From: Dicyema japonicum
Lineage: Eukaryota > Dicyemida > Rhombozoa > Dicyemidae
Assembly: GCA_011109175.1 (NCBI GenBank)
Contig: RDEW01000030.1
Span: forward strand, 180,094-244,093
DNA: 64,000 nt
Direction of reading: 5' to 3'
In this document: one piece after another, positions 11,411-22,529 of the stretch
Position numbering within the stretch: the stretch's first letter is position 1
Layout: every line of letters starts with the position of its first letter
Program-made: the position numbers and the translations under genes
The notes under the pieces: model-generated
Seen by the model: only the letters and a program-made list of their open reading frames with translations
Databases searched by the model: none
Told to the model about the DNA's origin: nothing

Positions 11411-12198
11411 AGTCAAAAAGAATTTAAGAAAAATTTTCTCAATTTATGATCCAAATTTCACCTTCTGGAAAGAGAAAGGTGATATATCGATAATTATCAA
11501 TATTTTAAAAATAGTTCAAATAGATATTCTCTAATGTTTGAATTTTTATTTTATTATGCTTTACTTCTAAATTGATTTTAAAATTCTTGTGTTTTTTTGA
11601 AAATTTATTTAAAAACGATATATCTTAATTTAGCAAATCATTTAAAAGATTCCTAAAAATTGAGATTCGTGTAGATAAAAAATTAAATATATAAAAAAAA
11701 CTTTTATAGGATCCGAGTTTTATTCAACGGAAAACACAACTGAATCAATATTAGTAGCGGCTTCTAAACATTTCTCAAGATAGAAAGAAGTCGTTTGGCA
11801 TAAAATCAAATACGTTTCCACTCACTCATGATACCTATTGTCAGATCTGCCAATACCACATTGTTTGATGCTGTAACACATTTTTTTGGTTTTTTGGTAA
11901 TTAAAAAAGTGAAAGATAATGTTTCGTGACAAAGGAGACATTTCGCGGTTCATTGTCTTTCGTGTTGATAATTTATCAGACTTCATGTTCTCTGTGTATG
12001 AAATTTTAGAATATAATATTAAGCTGTTCACTTCTCTTACACGATAATCTTTTTCTGTTAAATTTCATAGATTTTGCAAGGTTAAATCGTTTTCAATAAA
12101 TTACTAAATAATTCAATATATCCTTCATAATTATAAAAAAATTATAATATTGAAAATAAAGTCGTCAATTAGATTCAATATTAGAAAAAAAAAACATT
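11411..12198. other. AT-rich, no gene recognised
   Basis: Very AT-rich with homopolymer runs. One minus-strand ORF of 69 codons (11822-12031) has no family resemblance I can name. Confidence 0.5.
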
Positions 12199-12800
12199 AT
12201 TCCAATCTTTTGTCTTAGCCATAACCCTTCTCGTTGATCCCTTTTCTTTCTGGCAAACAATCTCCGAGTTCTCGCAAGAACTCAGCCGTCATTGGACCAA
12301 CGGCTCCCGATGATTCGGTCGCAACAAGAGTAAATCGGTAGCGATCTCCGAGGCAAAAATATTTCTTGATTTTTAGGTTCTCCGCAGTCGAAGCTGCTGC
12401 TCCAGGTGTCTGAACCGACTTGAAAATATTCGTGCTTGAGAACGTGTCTACACAGGTTGCGTCCCAGACCAAAGATCTTCCAAACGTGAAGGGAAAAGGG
12501 TCATCCCGTCAGGTCTCTTTCCATCTCCTCGATCAAGACCCACTGGTTCAAGCTGTGCTGGGAAGTTTGTAGCCTTCAGAGCTCTGACGATCACATCGTT
12601 CAGAGCAGCATGACGTGGTCCCTTTCCGGCGCTTCTTCTGCAGGACAGCGGGTGCAATCCCTTCGTATCGACTGTTTTCCCGCATCGGCATCGGTGCTCC
12701 AGGCAAACGTCTAGTCCCAGCCTTTGTCCGATTCCAATCCTCAAAGAATCGTCGTCCAAAAAGGTCCCGAGGTTTGGGCAAGGTATTGCACCAAGCCATT
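12199..12800 (-). pseudogene. LINE-A C-terminal region
   Basis: Minus-strand reading: GTFLDDDSLRIGIGQRLG, the knuckle CRCG...[35 protein letters not shown], then after one frameshift near 12470 WDATCVDTFSSTN, IKKYFCLGDRYRF and ATESSGAVGPMTAEFL. The 3' 250 bases are nearly the same as 22250-22510. Confidence 0.88.
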
Positions 12801-13131
12801 CATTATAATTAAAAATTATTCTATACTTAAAGTCGTCAAATATACTGATGAAATCTAAAGTCTACTGATGAAATCTGGTCAGAGGTTGTTGTATTTGGTT
12901 ATTTAAAGTTCTCGAATACTAATCATTCAATGGGGAATCTTATAATTTTGAATGCAAAAAGGTGTATGCAGATGCCACATTGTGAATCAGATTAGCCAGA
13001 GAGAATGGAAAAACTGTGATCTTGTCTATGGGAATCCCATAATCACGATTTTGGAAAAAGAGTTAAAAATGCAGAATACCTTGACTACTTAAGAGAGAAA
13101 ACAAAAAAAGAGCTACTTGAAAGAGGATAAT
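12801..13131. other. no gene recognised
   Basis: AT-rich target sequence of the downstream SINE1. A short plus-strand reading AEYLDYLREKTKKELLERG (13070-13130) could be an exon remnant but matches no family I know. Confidence 0.4.
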
Positions 13132-13488
13132 AATAATAATAATAATAATAAAGCCTTTTCACGAGAGCCATAGTATTTATAGCTCCGCATAGGCAGGACA
13201 CACACTTTATTTAAGTAAAGAACAGTTAATTTTAACTAATCGTAGAACCAAGGAATGATCTTCATTTCTTTTTTTCTTTTTCTTGTGTAGTGTCCTTTCT
13301 AGACAATCCAGTTCCGCAGTGAGTATTCACTGATGACGGCGTCACTCGTCAAACCCTTTCTGCATCGTAGATGCGTGGAACCTTCCACCAGGTGAACAGC
13401 AGCGAGATTCGAACCCGTAGCCTAAGCCACTTAAGCCCGACACCTAACCACTAACCACTAAGCCACCCGGCTAATTACGAAATTATTG
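13132..13488 (-). mobile_element. SINE1 with flanking direct repeat
   Basis: Complete minus-strand SINE1: (TAA)n tail at the left, hairpin, body, B box (ggttcgaatct complement) and A box. The 14-mer tgaaagaggataat occurs at 13118-13131 and 13489-13502, as expected of a target duplication, although local sequence beside the right copy (attacgaaattattgtgaa) is also repeated. Confidence 0.88.
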
Positions 13489-13799
13489 TGAAAGAGGATA
13501 ATTTACGAAATTATTGTGAACGTGCTTGGAGACTTAAAATAAAAGAAAAACAACGAGAAATTAATAGCAGTTAAAGAACAGGAATATTCCATTGGTTATC
13601 ATATTTCGGCATTTAAAAAATGTGATGAGTCCAATGATTGTAAGTGTTAAAAAAAGAACATAATTCCTATAATTAGATAATTTTTTGAATTATTAGAATT
13701 TGTATTTTTTTCTATGAGTTACTTTTTCAAAACACTGCGACTCTAAAATTCAGGAAAACCTTTTCCAGTATAACTGAATTTCGAATGATCCGAAGATCA

Positions 13800-13995
13800 T
13801 AATCATATACAAAAAGGTACCCAGGAAACACAGAGTAAAGTAAATAATAAACAACTTATTAAGTGTATCCAGTTTACACTGTCACGGAAACAGTTTTTCC
13901 AATGTCACAAGTCTCTCCAGAAGCAGCATAAAAGGTAGAAGACGTTCATTCTTTGAGTTGTGGAAACCCTCCAGTGGAATGGAAGAAAGCAAATG
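13800..13995 (-). mobile_element. diverged SINE2, 5' truncated
   Basis: Shares the complement of the SINE2 3' half (ttattaagtgtatccagttt...cacggaaacag...gttgtggaaaccctccagtgga) with 56167-56491, at visibly lower identity. Confidence 0.6.
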
Positions 13996-15640
13996 ATCTT
14001 TTACATAGTCTGTTCAGTTCAAATGGGGGTCATATGACATGCAGGAAAAACGACTGGCAGGTACTGATGTGAGTAATGAGAAACTCAAGAAAATGACCGT
14101 AGACAAAGAAGGTACTGGTCTAAAGGGCCGAGGACCAGATGACCAAACTAACAAAAAGAGCATCATGGCTGTTATACGTTGCAGCTCAAGCATTTTTATG
14201 AAGTCTTCGCTCGGAATCTCGCTGCGGCAGATGTCCCACTTGAGAACCGTAGATTTACCCGCTAGATCCCTCATAGTAAGTTTAATGGAGTAGTGTTAAC
14301 CTGTATCAATACGTCTGTGGCTTATGCGGTGGAGGCTAAGCCACTAGCGTTACTGGGTGACATCAGTAGCAAATTACTCATGACATTTAATTTCCCTGCA
14401 CCATAATTATAGCCTTCGGTGAATTCGCAAACATTCTTTATCCAAGTAAGGGCATATAATTCAAAATAAACCTTATTTATGATTACGCTTGCTTAAAGTT
14501 CTTGAATTTCCTTGCGTTCATCGGTTAAAAATGAGCAAATCTCATTGATATAAGGAGATATGGAGAGTTAAATTATTCTGATTCATTTACATTCACTAAG
14601 TTATGAAATAATATTTTCGTTATTATTTATTAGTCTTCTAAATTTTCATTTGTTGATATATTTATTAATTTTCTCATAGACTATGCTGAACTCACTACGT
14701 TTCTAGAAAATACCCATGCATCAGGTCAGTTTTTTCCCGCCTGTAGAGTCGACGGTTTGAAGTGTCAAAAATTCATTCAATGCGAATAGCCTGGGTCCTG
14801 TCATCATGTTTGACATCAATATTTCAATAATATCTGAATTTATGTTCAGGATAATATCCTAGGAATAAATCTTATTTGTAAAGACAGAATTTAAGGTTAT
14901 AGTGATCAAGCCATAGGTAAGGAAAATTTTTAGAAAAAATTGATTCTTTCTACAAGGTTAAAACCATCGATGATAACTCTCAAAGATTGGTGAAACTCTT
15001 TAAACGTGGATTACTTTTTTGAGATTTTATTCTCTCACTACTACGTTATAAATCCTTTTACGTGAAAAATTAATTGAAAATATCATGTTCGGCCAAGAAT
15101 CAGCCACTTAAACAAAGACCTAACATGAACATTTGATCACGAAAAACTAATAAATTCTTAATTAAATAAAAAGAAAAAATTATTCGAAAAGCTGAGGGCA
15201 AAACCAAAATAGCTAATTGATCCTGACACGTTTCAGCAATTCTAAAAGTCGTCTCGAGATAACGAAATTATCTGCCAGGGAAAGAATAGTGAGAACCTTG
15301 TGAATGACGGCCAAGCATTTGGCGTATTTTTGGGCAGATTCCTGGAATTTCTTGATTTGCAACATTTTTCATTACATAGAACAAGACCCATTATTATTAT
15401 GATCAACAACATAGAATCATAAGTTATAATTCTATTCGTGCTGCATCTCGATGATCCTAGTATCTCACTCTCTCTCTTGTTCGAAGAAAGGTTCCACAGA
15501 TACTGTGGTCTTCATCTTTCCTTTGTGTTATGTTTATTGTCTCAGGTCAGTCCGGTTACTATTTTAATAAAAACCGTGTTTTAGCATTCTTCGGACATTT
15601 TAGTAAACTCTCAGTTATTTCAGTAAAATAGTAAAACCGC
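13996..15640. other. no gene recognised
   Basis: An ORF pair at 14014-14293 is open on both strands for about 85 codons without recognisable homology. The rest is AT-rich. A reading YAELTTFLENTHASG at 14680-14725 is followed by a plausible tiny-intron acceptor, but I could not chain it into a gene. Confidence 0.4.
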
Positions 15641-15790
15641 AATTTTTGCGAGAGCCATATTACCTATAGCTCAGCCCAGGCAGGACACATAGTTTATTAA
15701 AATAACAACAGTTATGATAACTAATCATAGAAAAGGAGAACCAAGGAATACTCTTAACTTATTTTTTTTCTATTTGTTGTTAGTTATTTA
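15640..15790 (-). mobile_element. diverged SINE1 3' half
   Basis: Complementary to the SINE1 3' region: gagagccatattacctatagct, ggcaggacacatagtttatt, ctaatcatag, ccaaggaat. The head is missing. Confidence 0.65.
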
Positions 15791-16019
15791 GTTAAATAAC
15801 CAGCAACTGTTAAGTAGGAGACAGCAAATACCGGTCGCTCCCATAAATCGGTCAACTTTGACATTTTAGAAGAACAGCGTATAGTTCAGGACATCCAAAA
15901 AGATGATTTGCTGTCAACTCGAAAAGGTCGCAAAGGGAACAGAGAAAATTTACATCATCAGTTTACGTACGTCGAAAGAGAGTGGTGATACCTACATCGT
16001 AGAACTCCCATTGAGTGCT

Positions 16020-16138
16020 CAGCATTGGAAGCAAACTCGCCTCAAAAGGTGTGAGCCACGGGAGAGGCTCTGGTTGAGGCAGAGGCTCGAAATGGCAATT
16101 ATCAGAGGTAAAGCCTTCGCCATTCTGTCGTTCTATTA
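16020..16138 (+). pseudogene. LINE-A extreme C-terminus
   Basis: ERLWLRQRLEMAIIRGKAFAIL is the terminal LINE-A motif (compare WLRQKLVSLL at 20300 and RISLAVVRGN at 8220). Only about 40 codons remain. Confidence 0.7.
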
Positions 16139-16999
16139 TTATTATTAGCACTTTCACGAGAGCCATAATATTTATAGCCCCGCATGTGCAGCAAAAATAT
16201 AAGAGAATTAGTTAGGTTGCTCCAAGCTCTTCTGTTCTTGCTAGGGTCCCTCAGTGAGTCCAGATCGTACCAGATGCCAATGTTTCTTCACGGCTTTCAG
16301 ATCGTTTTGTAGAACGACCGGGAGGGTAGTTCTCGGTCTTCCACGAAAGCGTTTTACATTAGAGGAGTAGTAATCTTCCATTGCGATATTCGGAGGGGAT
16401 ATCGGGTCCAACCTCAGGACGTGTCTAAAAAGTCTCCAACGAGAGCTAATGATCTCGTGGCTTAATGGTATACAGTCACACTTATTGTACAGTCCATTCC
16501 GCGAGATCTTGGATTGTTGATAATGCTGCGTAGAATTCATCCAGTTCGGTCGGGTTTTTGCCACTTTTCCACAGTGGTGGTTCATATACATTATAATCGT
16601 TAGTGTATTTTTAGGGGAACATTGATTGTTCAAGTGGATCTGTATTACGCAGATCCTGTCATTCACCCGCCAAATGCGACTGATGTCAGATGATAGTTTT
16701 CTGTGAATGGCGAATCCAAGACCATAGTGTTTTGAGTCATTAGGTAGACCTAATAGACGATATCTTCCGTGGTTTTCATCGAGATAGTACGTAATTTTCG
16801 TCTCTTGTATACAGCCAATAGAAACGTTATATCTTTCTAGGTCATCACAGAGAGTATTTCTTGACTGAGGATTAGATATTCCTCTAGAATTGAATGTAAG
16901 AAACTTTAGGGCAAGCATATTCTTTTGTATCTTCTGCTTTCTAGACATTTTTCTTATCCGTTGTACAGAGAAGAAACAAGGCATGTCATCACTCACCAA
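16139..16999 (-). pseudogene. LINE-B internal-deletion copy (endonuclease fused to C-terminus)
   Basis: A single 252-codon minus-strand ORF (16241-16999) starts with an APE-endonuclease beginning (LKFLTFNSRGISN, IGCIQETKI, LLGLPNDSKHYGLGFAIHRKL). It then jumps directly to the LINE-B C-terminal domain (RWRLFRHVLRLD, AMEDYYSSNVKRFRGRPRTTLPVVL). The whole RT is missing, yet the frame is maintained across the junction near 16500. The element ends at 16139 with the LINE-B hairpin (gctataaatattatggct) and a (TAA)n tail. Confidence 0.88.
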
Positions 17000-17689
17000 A
17001 AATTTACATAATCATTTTTAAATGAAATAATATTTATTATTATTAATCAATATTTGATTATAATATTAATAGTTAAAATGGCTAACTGGCTTAATGGTTA
17101 GTTAGCTAAACAATGGCTTAATGATTAGTTAACTGGCTTAATGGTTAGTTAGCTCTTAACTAACTAACTAGCTAAACAATGTTGGTCCATGACCGCCCAT
17201 AAAAGGAAACGGGTTGTCAATTTTTCGTAACATTTTTAACTTCATCTTGTCGGTCTGGAATCACATACATAGTTAGCTGAGGATATTGTAGTGACTCAGT
17301 AATGGATATGAGTTTTTATAGTCGCTCACTCAGTTTCTTCGATACATTAAATTAGCTTTTTCATTTATGGAAGTCTATTTAATATCAAATTTATAGTCAA
17401 CATTCTCGGCGCATTGACACCAGTTATCTCCCAGAATATAAAATATTAGCGTACTACGTATTCCATATTTAGGTAACTATCACAATGTGGATTACTTTTA
17501 CCAACTTTATGCTCTCTGCTTTCTTTATCGTCTGAGAGTAGAATAGTGAAGACCTACTATATTTTAATTGTATTATTCTAAACACTTAAGATGGATTGAG
17601 CAAAGTGGTAAATCATTGAAGTAAAGATCAGTAAGATATTACTATTAGCGACAATCATACTAATTCTATGGGTTGACACAATAGCAGAT
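17000..17689. other. no gene; simple repeat
   Basis: A short tandem region at 17085-17175 is built from gcttaatggttagttagct and aactaactagctaaacaatg variants. The rest is AT-rich and unrecognised. Confidence 0.5.
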
Positions 17690-18480
17690 GCTCCAAATTA
17701 GATAGTACGTTAGTATAGGAAGATTTTTCAGTTTATAGCAGTATTGTGATTTTGTGCCTTTTCGAATAGAGCAGCACCATGTGATCCATCTATTTCAGGT
17801 GGCACCTAGTGGCAGGTTGGCACTAAAGGATCATTTTCACCTCCCCACTCCACTGGAAGGGTTCACTCAATCACGTGATTCTTACACGCTACAGCATTGA
17901 TTTCATTTGCCATATGTTTTTCCCTCGAGACCCTATAGGCATTTATTGCCCTTGGTACCAGATGATCATAGTTACACAGGCGCGTCTCAATGTTCTTACA
18001 AATAAGGGATTCCAGAAAAGTTTGTGAGGAAAATTTCTTTCCAGAAGTTCATCGATCGTCACTCTGAACGCCCTTTTCTGGATAACTTCGATCTTCATGG
18101 CATTTGCCAAGGAGATAGATGGACCCACAAAGAATATGAGTAATCAATTCATGTTTCCATGTATTGCTTGTTTATTGTTTTCAGGACAGAATGGTTTCCG
18201 ATTTTCCATAGCCTACTTGCCCTAAGTTTTTTCAATAACTCAGGATATACCATAAACATATTTTATCCAGTTATCCCGGCAGGAATAAGACGCATCTTTT
18301 TCAAGCATCACGACCAACCATATCCGGCATTATGGAGATCCTCCACTGGAGTGGGGAAGATAGGGATCATTTTTTATGCCTAACAGTCACAGGAGGGCTT
18401 TTGAGTTAAATGGATGACGCCTTCATGTCCCGAAGTAGAGTTAATATTTAAGATTACCAACATTGAGCATATCTAGTTTG
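17690..18480 (-). pseudogene. LINE-C C-terminal fragment plus SINE2 piece
   Basis: Minus-strand ORF GPSISLANAMKIEVIQKRAF, RVTIDELLERNF is a CR1/Jockey pol tail. A SINE2-like block (gtgatccatctatttcaggt...ggcactaaaggatcatttt) follows at 17770-17870. The 17690-18130 part is duplicated at 1343-1800. Confidence 0.65.
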
Positions 18481-18547
18481 ATAAAAAAATTAATCATATA
18501 AATATTTGAATTTTCCCGCTCTGTTTTATTTCTTGTGTGGCTTATAA

Positions 18548-19347
18548 ATGGGGGATGAATACTCGGAGATAATACCTCTTTGTCAAAAGGCGGGGGTATT
18601 AAGTGTACCAAAAATTCTCAAGTTGTTCATTCTTATTTTAAGCAGAAAAACCCAAGAAATACTTTCAATCATGCAAATCAAGGGGAACCCTCACATAAAT
18701 GGTCGAAATGCAACGAACATCCGCATTGCTTGCGCTCTCCTGATCGCAGCACGTGATCTTCAAATCACAACAAACTCAGTAATTCTAAATTTTAGTTTTG
18801 GTTTCCCTCGCCTCATCCTGTGGCCTGAAAGTTAGCAAACTCAACTCCATCGTTTCCATCACTCAGAATCGTCTCGACTTGTCCGTAAAGGAGCAAAGCA
18901 TCGAGGAACTCTGCATAATTCTCGACTGCACAAACGTGATCCCTCTGGCTACTAAAATATACTCAAAGTACACGTGGTTATTATTCTATGATTCATCAAT
19001 CTGAAAAATAGCTCAAAGACTTTCATCGCTGATCACAAAGCCTATTTGGTTGGGTCGATTTATTTGGCCTGCAGGAAGTCAAGGTTGAAGGTTCAAAGAG
19101 ATCGTTTCGCGTCCATCGCCAACTGCAAGCTTTCATTCTTCAAGTCTGTCTTTCAAGAATTGAATGATACTCTTTCAGCTGGTAAAATACTCATGTATGA
19201 CTTTCAGAGATTCAGAACAACCTTGTAAGAAAAATTGACGAAGATCATGATGTCTGCGTCGATCGTGAAGAAGACAAGAAGACCTTGGTAGAAGATTTTG
19301 AGGATTGGAAGAGGAGGATGATAGAGGAAGACCCTGCTGTTATTTGA
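18548..19347 (+). CDS. ORC6: origin recognition complex subunit 6
   Basis: ORC6 helps load the replicative helicase. After removing introns at 18622-18642 (21 nt), about 18779-18800 and 18977-19011 (35 nt) the protein has the ORC6 layout. The first TFIIB-like helical domain has RNATNIRIACALLIAARDL, the second has LATKIYSKY...AYLVGSIYLACRKSRLKV, and a charged linker leads to the conserved C-terminal EDFEDWKRRMIEEDP box. Two defects are visible. The second intron would end in TG rather than AG, as if one A were lost. At about 19205 there are two extra bases relative to the 1.98-kb duplicate, which put the C-terminal box out of frame. Length would be about 239 residues, close to the usual 250. 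Identification is by layout and motif, without a search. Confidence 0.8.
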
Positions 19348-19434
19348 TTATTTGTGTTTATTATTAACTTTTTTAGAAGGAAAACAATTTATTTAAAAAA
19401 ATTAAATAATTATTTTCCGTGTGAATATTAGAAA

Positions 19435-19850
19435 ATCGTCATTCCGTCTGGTCTCTTGCCATCATCACGATCCAGCCCAACAGGCTCCAGTTGAGCTGTG
19501 AATCCTGCTGCCTCGAGGGTTCGCAGAATAACATTATTCAATACGATGTGACGAGGTAAACGACCTGCACTCAATTTGCAAGACAAAGGATGTAGTCATT
19601 TGGTGTCAACTGTTCCTCCACAACGGCATCTGTGTTTCTGGCAGACGTCAAGTCCCAATCGTTGTGCTATTCCGATTCTCACACAGTCGTCGTCCATAAG
19701 AGTTCCGAAAGAAGCGCATGGAAATGCGTGGAGCCATGAATCATTTTCACGTTATGCAGCAGATAGCAAACAGGCAAGCCGGTGTTGGTTCGACTTTTGC
19801 TTTAGGCTATCAACGATAGCCTTGCAGGAAATTGCGTCTCATTTGTTCTG
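19435..19850 (-). pseudogene. LINE-A C-terminal fragment
   Basis: Minus-strand reading: [75 protein letters not shown]. One in-frame stop sits in the knuckle region. A minus-strand ORF directly upstream (19852-20071) is unassigned. Confidence 0.82.
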
Positions 19851-20254
19851 ATTCGAGACATACTATTAACTAATTCGGGTATTAATAATGTTGCCCCCTG
19901 ATGGTAGACGATAATAATCTTACAGGTCCCTCGACGATTGAGGATGAGTCGACTCATAGAAATCATCTTGGGAATCGGATTTCTGCATGAACTGTAGATC
20001 CCCGTGAGCGAATATCGCTCTCCGTCCTTAAAAGGAATAGCCACAATGTCACGGCGACGTTGTTTGACCATTTGTTCACTTTATGTAGTCTGTAGAACTT
20101 TAAAAACAACGGGGAGACGTCGATAATATCCACAAAGAAGTAAAACGGATTAACTAATAATTAGAGAAACCGATGGTCAATAAGCCAACTTAAGTTATTT
20201 GTTTAATTTTTTTTAAAGAACAAAAATTTATTAACAATAAAATATTATTTATTA

Positions 20255-21700
20255 ACTATGAGGGAGAGCGGCTGCTGACATCACGGAGTAAGCGTTTCCG
20301 CGAATAACAGCGATACCAATTTTTGCCTCAGCCAGACCGCTTCCCGCACGTCTTTCTTGCGGTGGGCCAATTTTCCCCCGATTTCCTTTAGGAAAGAGGC
20401 TGTAATACTTCCAGCCGCACCAGACGTCTCGATTGCTATCGGTACAAAACGGTAGCGGTCTCCAATTTCGCCATATTTTTTAATCTTGATTTTTTCGGCC
20501 AGATCGGCTGCCGATCCAGCAGACTGCGCCGAGCTGAGCATCATCGAGTTCGAGAAAGAATCCACAACAGTGCAGTCCCATACGAGCGATTTTCCCTCAG
20601 TGAACGGAAAGACAGTTAACCCATCCGGTCTTTTCCCATCTCCGCGGTCCAATCCCACAGGTTCCAATACTGCCGGGAAGCCTGCCGCTTCAAGAGCTCG
20701 CAAGACAATGTTGTTCATAGCAGCATGGCGGGGTGCTCTGCCCGCACTCCTTTTGCACGAGAGCGGGTGCACCTTTGGCATCGACGATCCCTCCACAGCG
20801 ACATTGGTGTTCGACGCAAACATCAGCTCCCAGGCGTTGTGCGATTCCAATCCGAATACAGTCATCGTCCAATAGGGTCCCCAGGGAGGAAGACGGGAGT
20901 GCATCCAGCCACGCTCCGCTCCCATGGTTGGCGGCGGACACGAGGCATGCAAGACGATGCTGGTTGGCCTCAGACTTTAGCACGTCGAAGATATTCTTGG
21001 AGTAAATATCATCCCAGTCACGTTGCCTCGAAGGATCGTTCGGCATATCCAAACCAGTTTCACACCATTCGCAACGAGCTTCGTCGAAGACTTTTTCCCA
21101 AGAGAGTCCGGTTTAATACGTAGGATTTCTTGGACCAAAAGGCTTCCACTTGAGAGCGATGACACATATGCTGGATAGGCGATCTCCAGCGCCGACCTGA
21201 GACCCGTTCCTCCGAGGCGTGTAGGAAGCTTGCATTGGTTCCAACTCGGCCATCAAAGTGGATGTTTAGAAGCAATTCAGCTGATTTTCTCAATGTCCTA
21301 TCCAGTGACAGGAGGATGTCACGATGTTTGAAGCAGGGAGAACATCGGAGAGCGTATAGGAGTTTGGGCAAGCCGATGCTATTCTTCAAAAGGAAGAACG
21401 CTGTATGAGCATTGAGTAAGGAGAGTTTCTCCGTGACTCTAGAGAGTTCATCCTCTTTTGTTTGTAGATGGCACCGCAGTTCCTTTTCGCCAAGTGGGCA
21501 CCCAAGAAAGTATGCCCTCTCCCGAGGTGAGATAGTAATCCCAGGTAATATCGAGTTGAAAGACTTGACGACGTCGATGAAATCACTCTCCGGATATGTG
21601 ATATTTATTAGCTCCGATTTCTTTATATTTATATCAAGTCCGAGTTTTCGTAGCGCAGGCACGGCATGTGTTTGTTTAATTTGATTGTAAAATAATATTA
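20255..21700 (-). pseudogene. LINE-A, longest copy (RT thumb to C-terminus)
   Basis: The minus strand runs from the RT thumb (ALRKLGLDINIKKSELINI, FLGCPLGEKELR, IGLPKLLYALRCSPCF) through the connection region (GTNASFLHASEERV), then GAWLDALPSSSLGTLLDDDC, knuckle CRCGG...HPLSC, GRAPRHAAMNN, GLDRGDGKRPDGLTVFPF, LVWDCTVVDSF, KIKKYGEIGDRYRF, AIETSGAAGSITASFLKEIG and VWLRQKLVSLLFAE. Frameshifts near 21170 and 20800 break it. The RT palm is absent. Confidence 0.88.
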
Positions 21701-21705
21701 AGCAA

Positions 21706-21870
21706 TATACAGTTAAACCTCTCGAATCCGCAGATTTTGGGACTGGCCAAAAATCGGCGGCATACCAAATTGTAGGTTCAATGTACTGCTTGTATAGGGT
21801 ATCCAATCCATTTAGGCCTTTGAAGTCTCTTAGATTTCCCAGAAAGCCTTCATGAAGTTAATCTTTCTGT
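21706..21870 (-). pseudogene. LINE-C tail fragment beside a pogo-like terminus
   Basis: Minus-strand MKAF...YKQYIEPTIWYAADFWPV matches the CR1/Jockey tails at 10262 and 33190. At its left edge acagttaaacctctcgaatccgcag resembles a pogo terminus (compare 3769-3791). Confidence 0.6.
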
Positions 21871-22214
21871 ACAAGCCGTTACTACCCTTTCAATATATGT
21901 TAAAAGATTAAGAAGGTGTCGAAGATAATTCCAACAATCTTCTAGGTTTTGTTTTGCAGGATAGTTTCCCATCTAACTTGAGTCAATTAATAGCTTCCCC
22001 AGTCTCCTTTTTGACGTGAAAAGGTAACGTGAAAATGACTTTTCCGGACTTGCTCTCAATTGGTTTTCATAAAAGCAGAAACACAGATTATTCAGGCTGT
22101 CGTTAATTGTTGTTGTAATGCCGAAAATCAAAATTTCCGATTCTAAAAGAATTTTTTCTATCTTTAATTTTTTTTTTAATAACAAAAATTTTTTTTAACA
22201 ATTAAACAAATGTC

Positions 22215-22520
22215 AGTTGAGAAAGCCTGCTGCGTGGATTGACGAAACGAGTTCCCTCGGAGTATGGCTATTCCAATCTTTTGTCTTAGCCATAACCCTT
22301 CTCGTTGATCCCTTTTCTTTCTGGCAAGCAATCCTCCGAGTTCTCGCAAGAACTCAGCCGTCATTGGACCAACGGCTCCCGATGATTCGGTCGCAACAGG
22401 AGTAAATCGGTAGCGATCCCCGAAGCAAGAATATTTCTTGATTTTTAGGTTCTCCGCAGTCGAAGCAGCTGCTCCAGGTGTCTGAACCGATTTAAAAATT
22501 TTCGTGCTTGAGAACGTGTC
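22215..22520 (-). pseudogene. LINE-A C-terminal end
   Basis: Near-duplicate of 12199-12450: TAEFLRELGG, REGLWLRQKIGIAILRGNS, with the SSGAVGPM and KIKKY region to its right. 21871-22214 before it is AT-rich and holds only the 21935-22055 tile. Confidence 0.85.
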
Positions 22521-22529
22521 TGGAAAAAA

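Noticed and set aside
14014-14293. Overlapping 84-86 codon ORFs as a gene
   Set aside because: Open on both strands, no recognised motif, no mini-intron continuation on either side.
20486-21123. Plus-strand ORFs of 129, 132 and 90 codons
   Set aside because: They lie antisense to the LINE-A coding region and show no family features.
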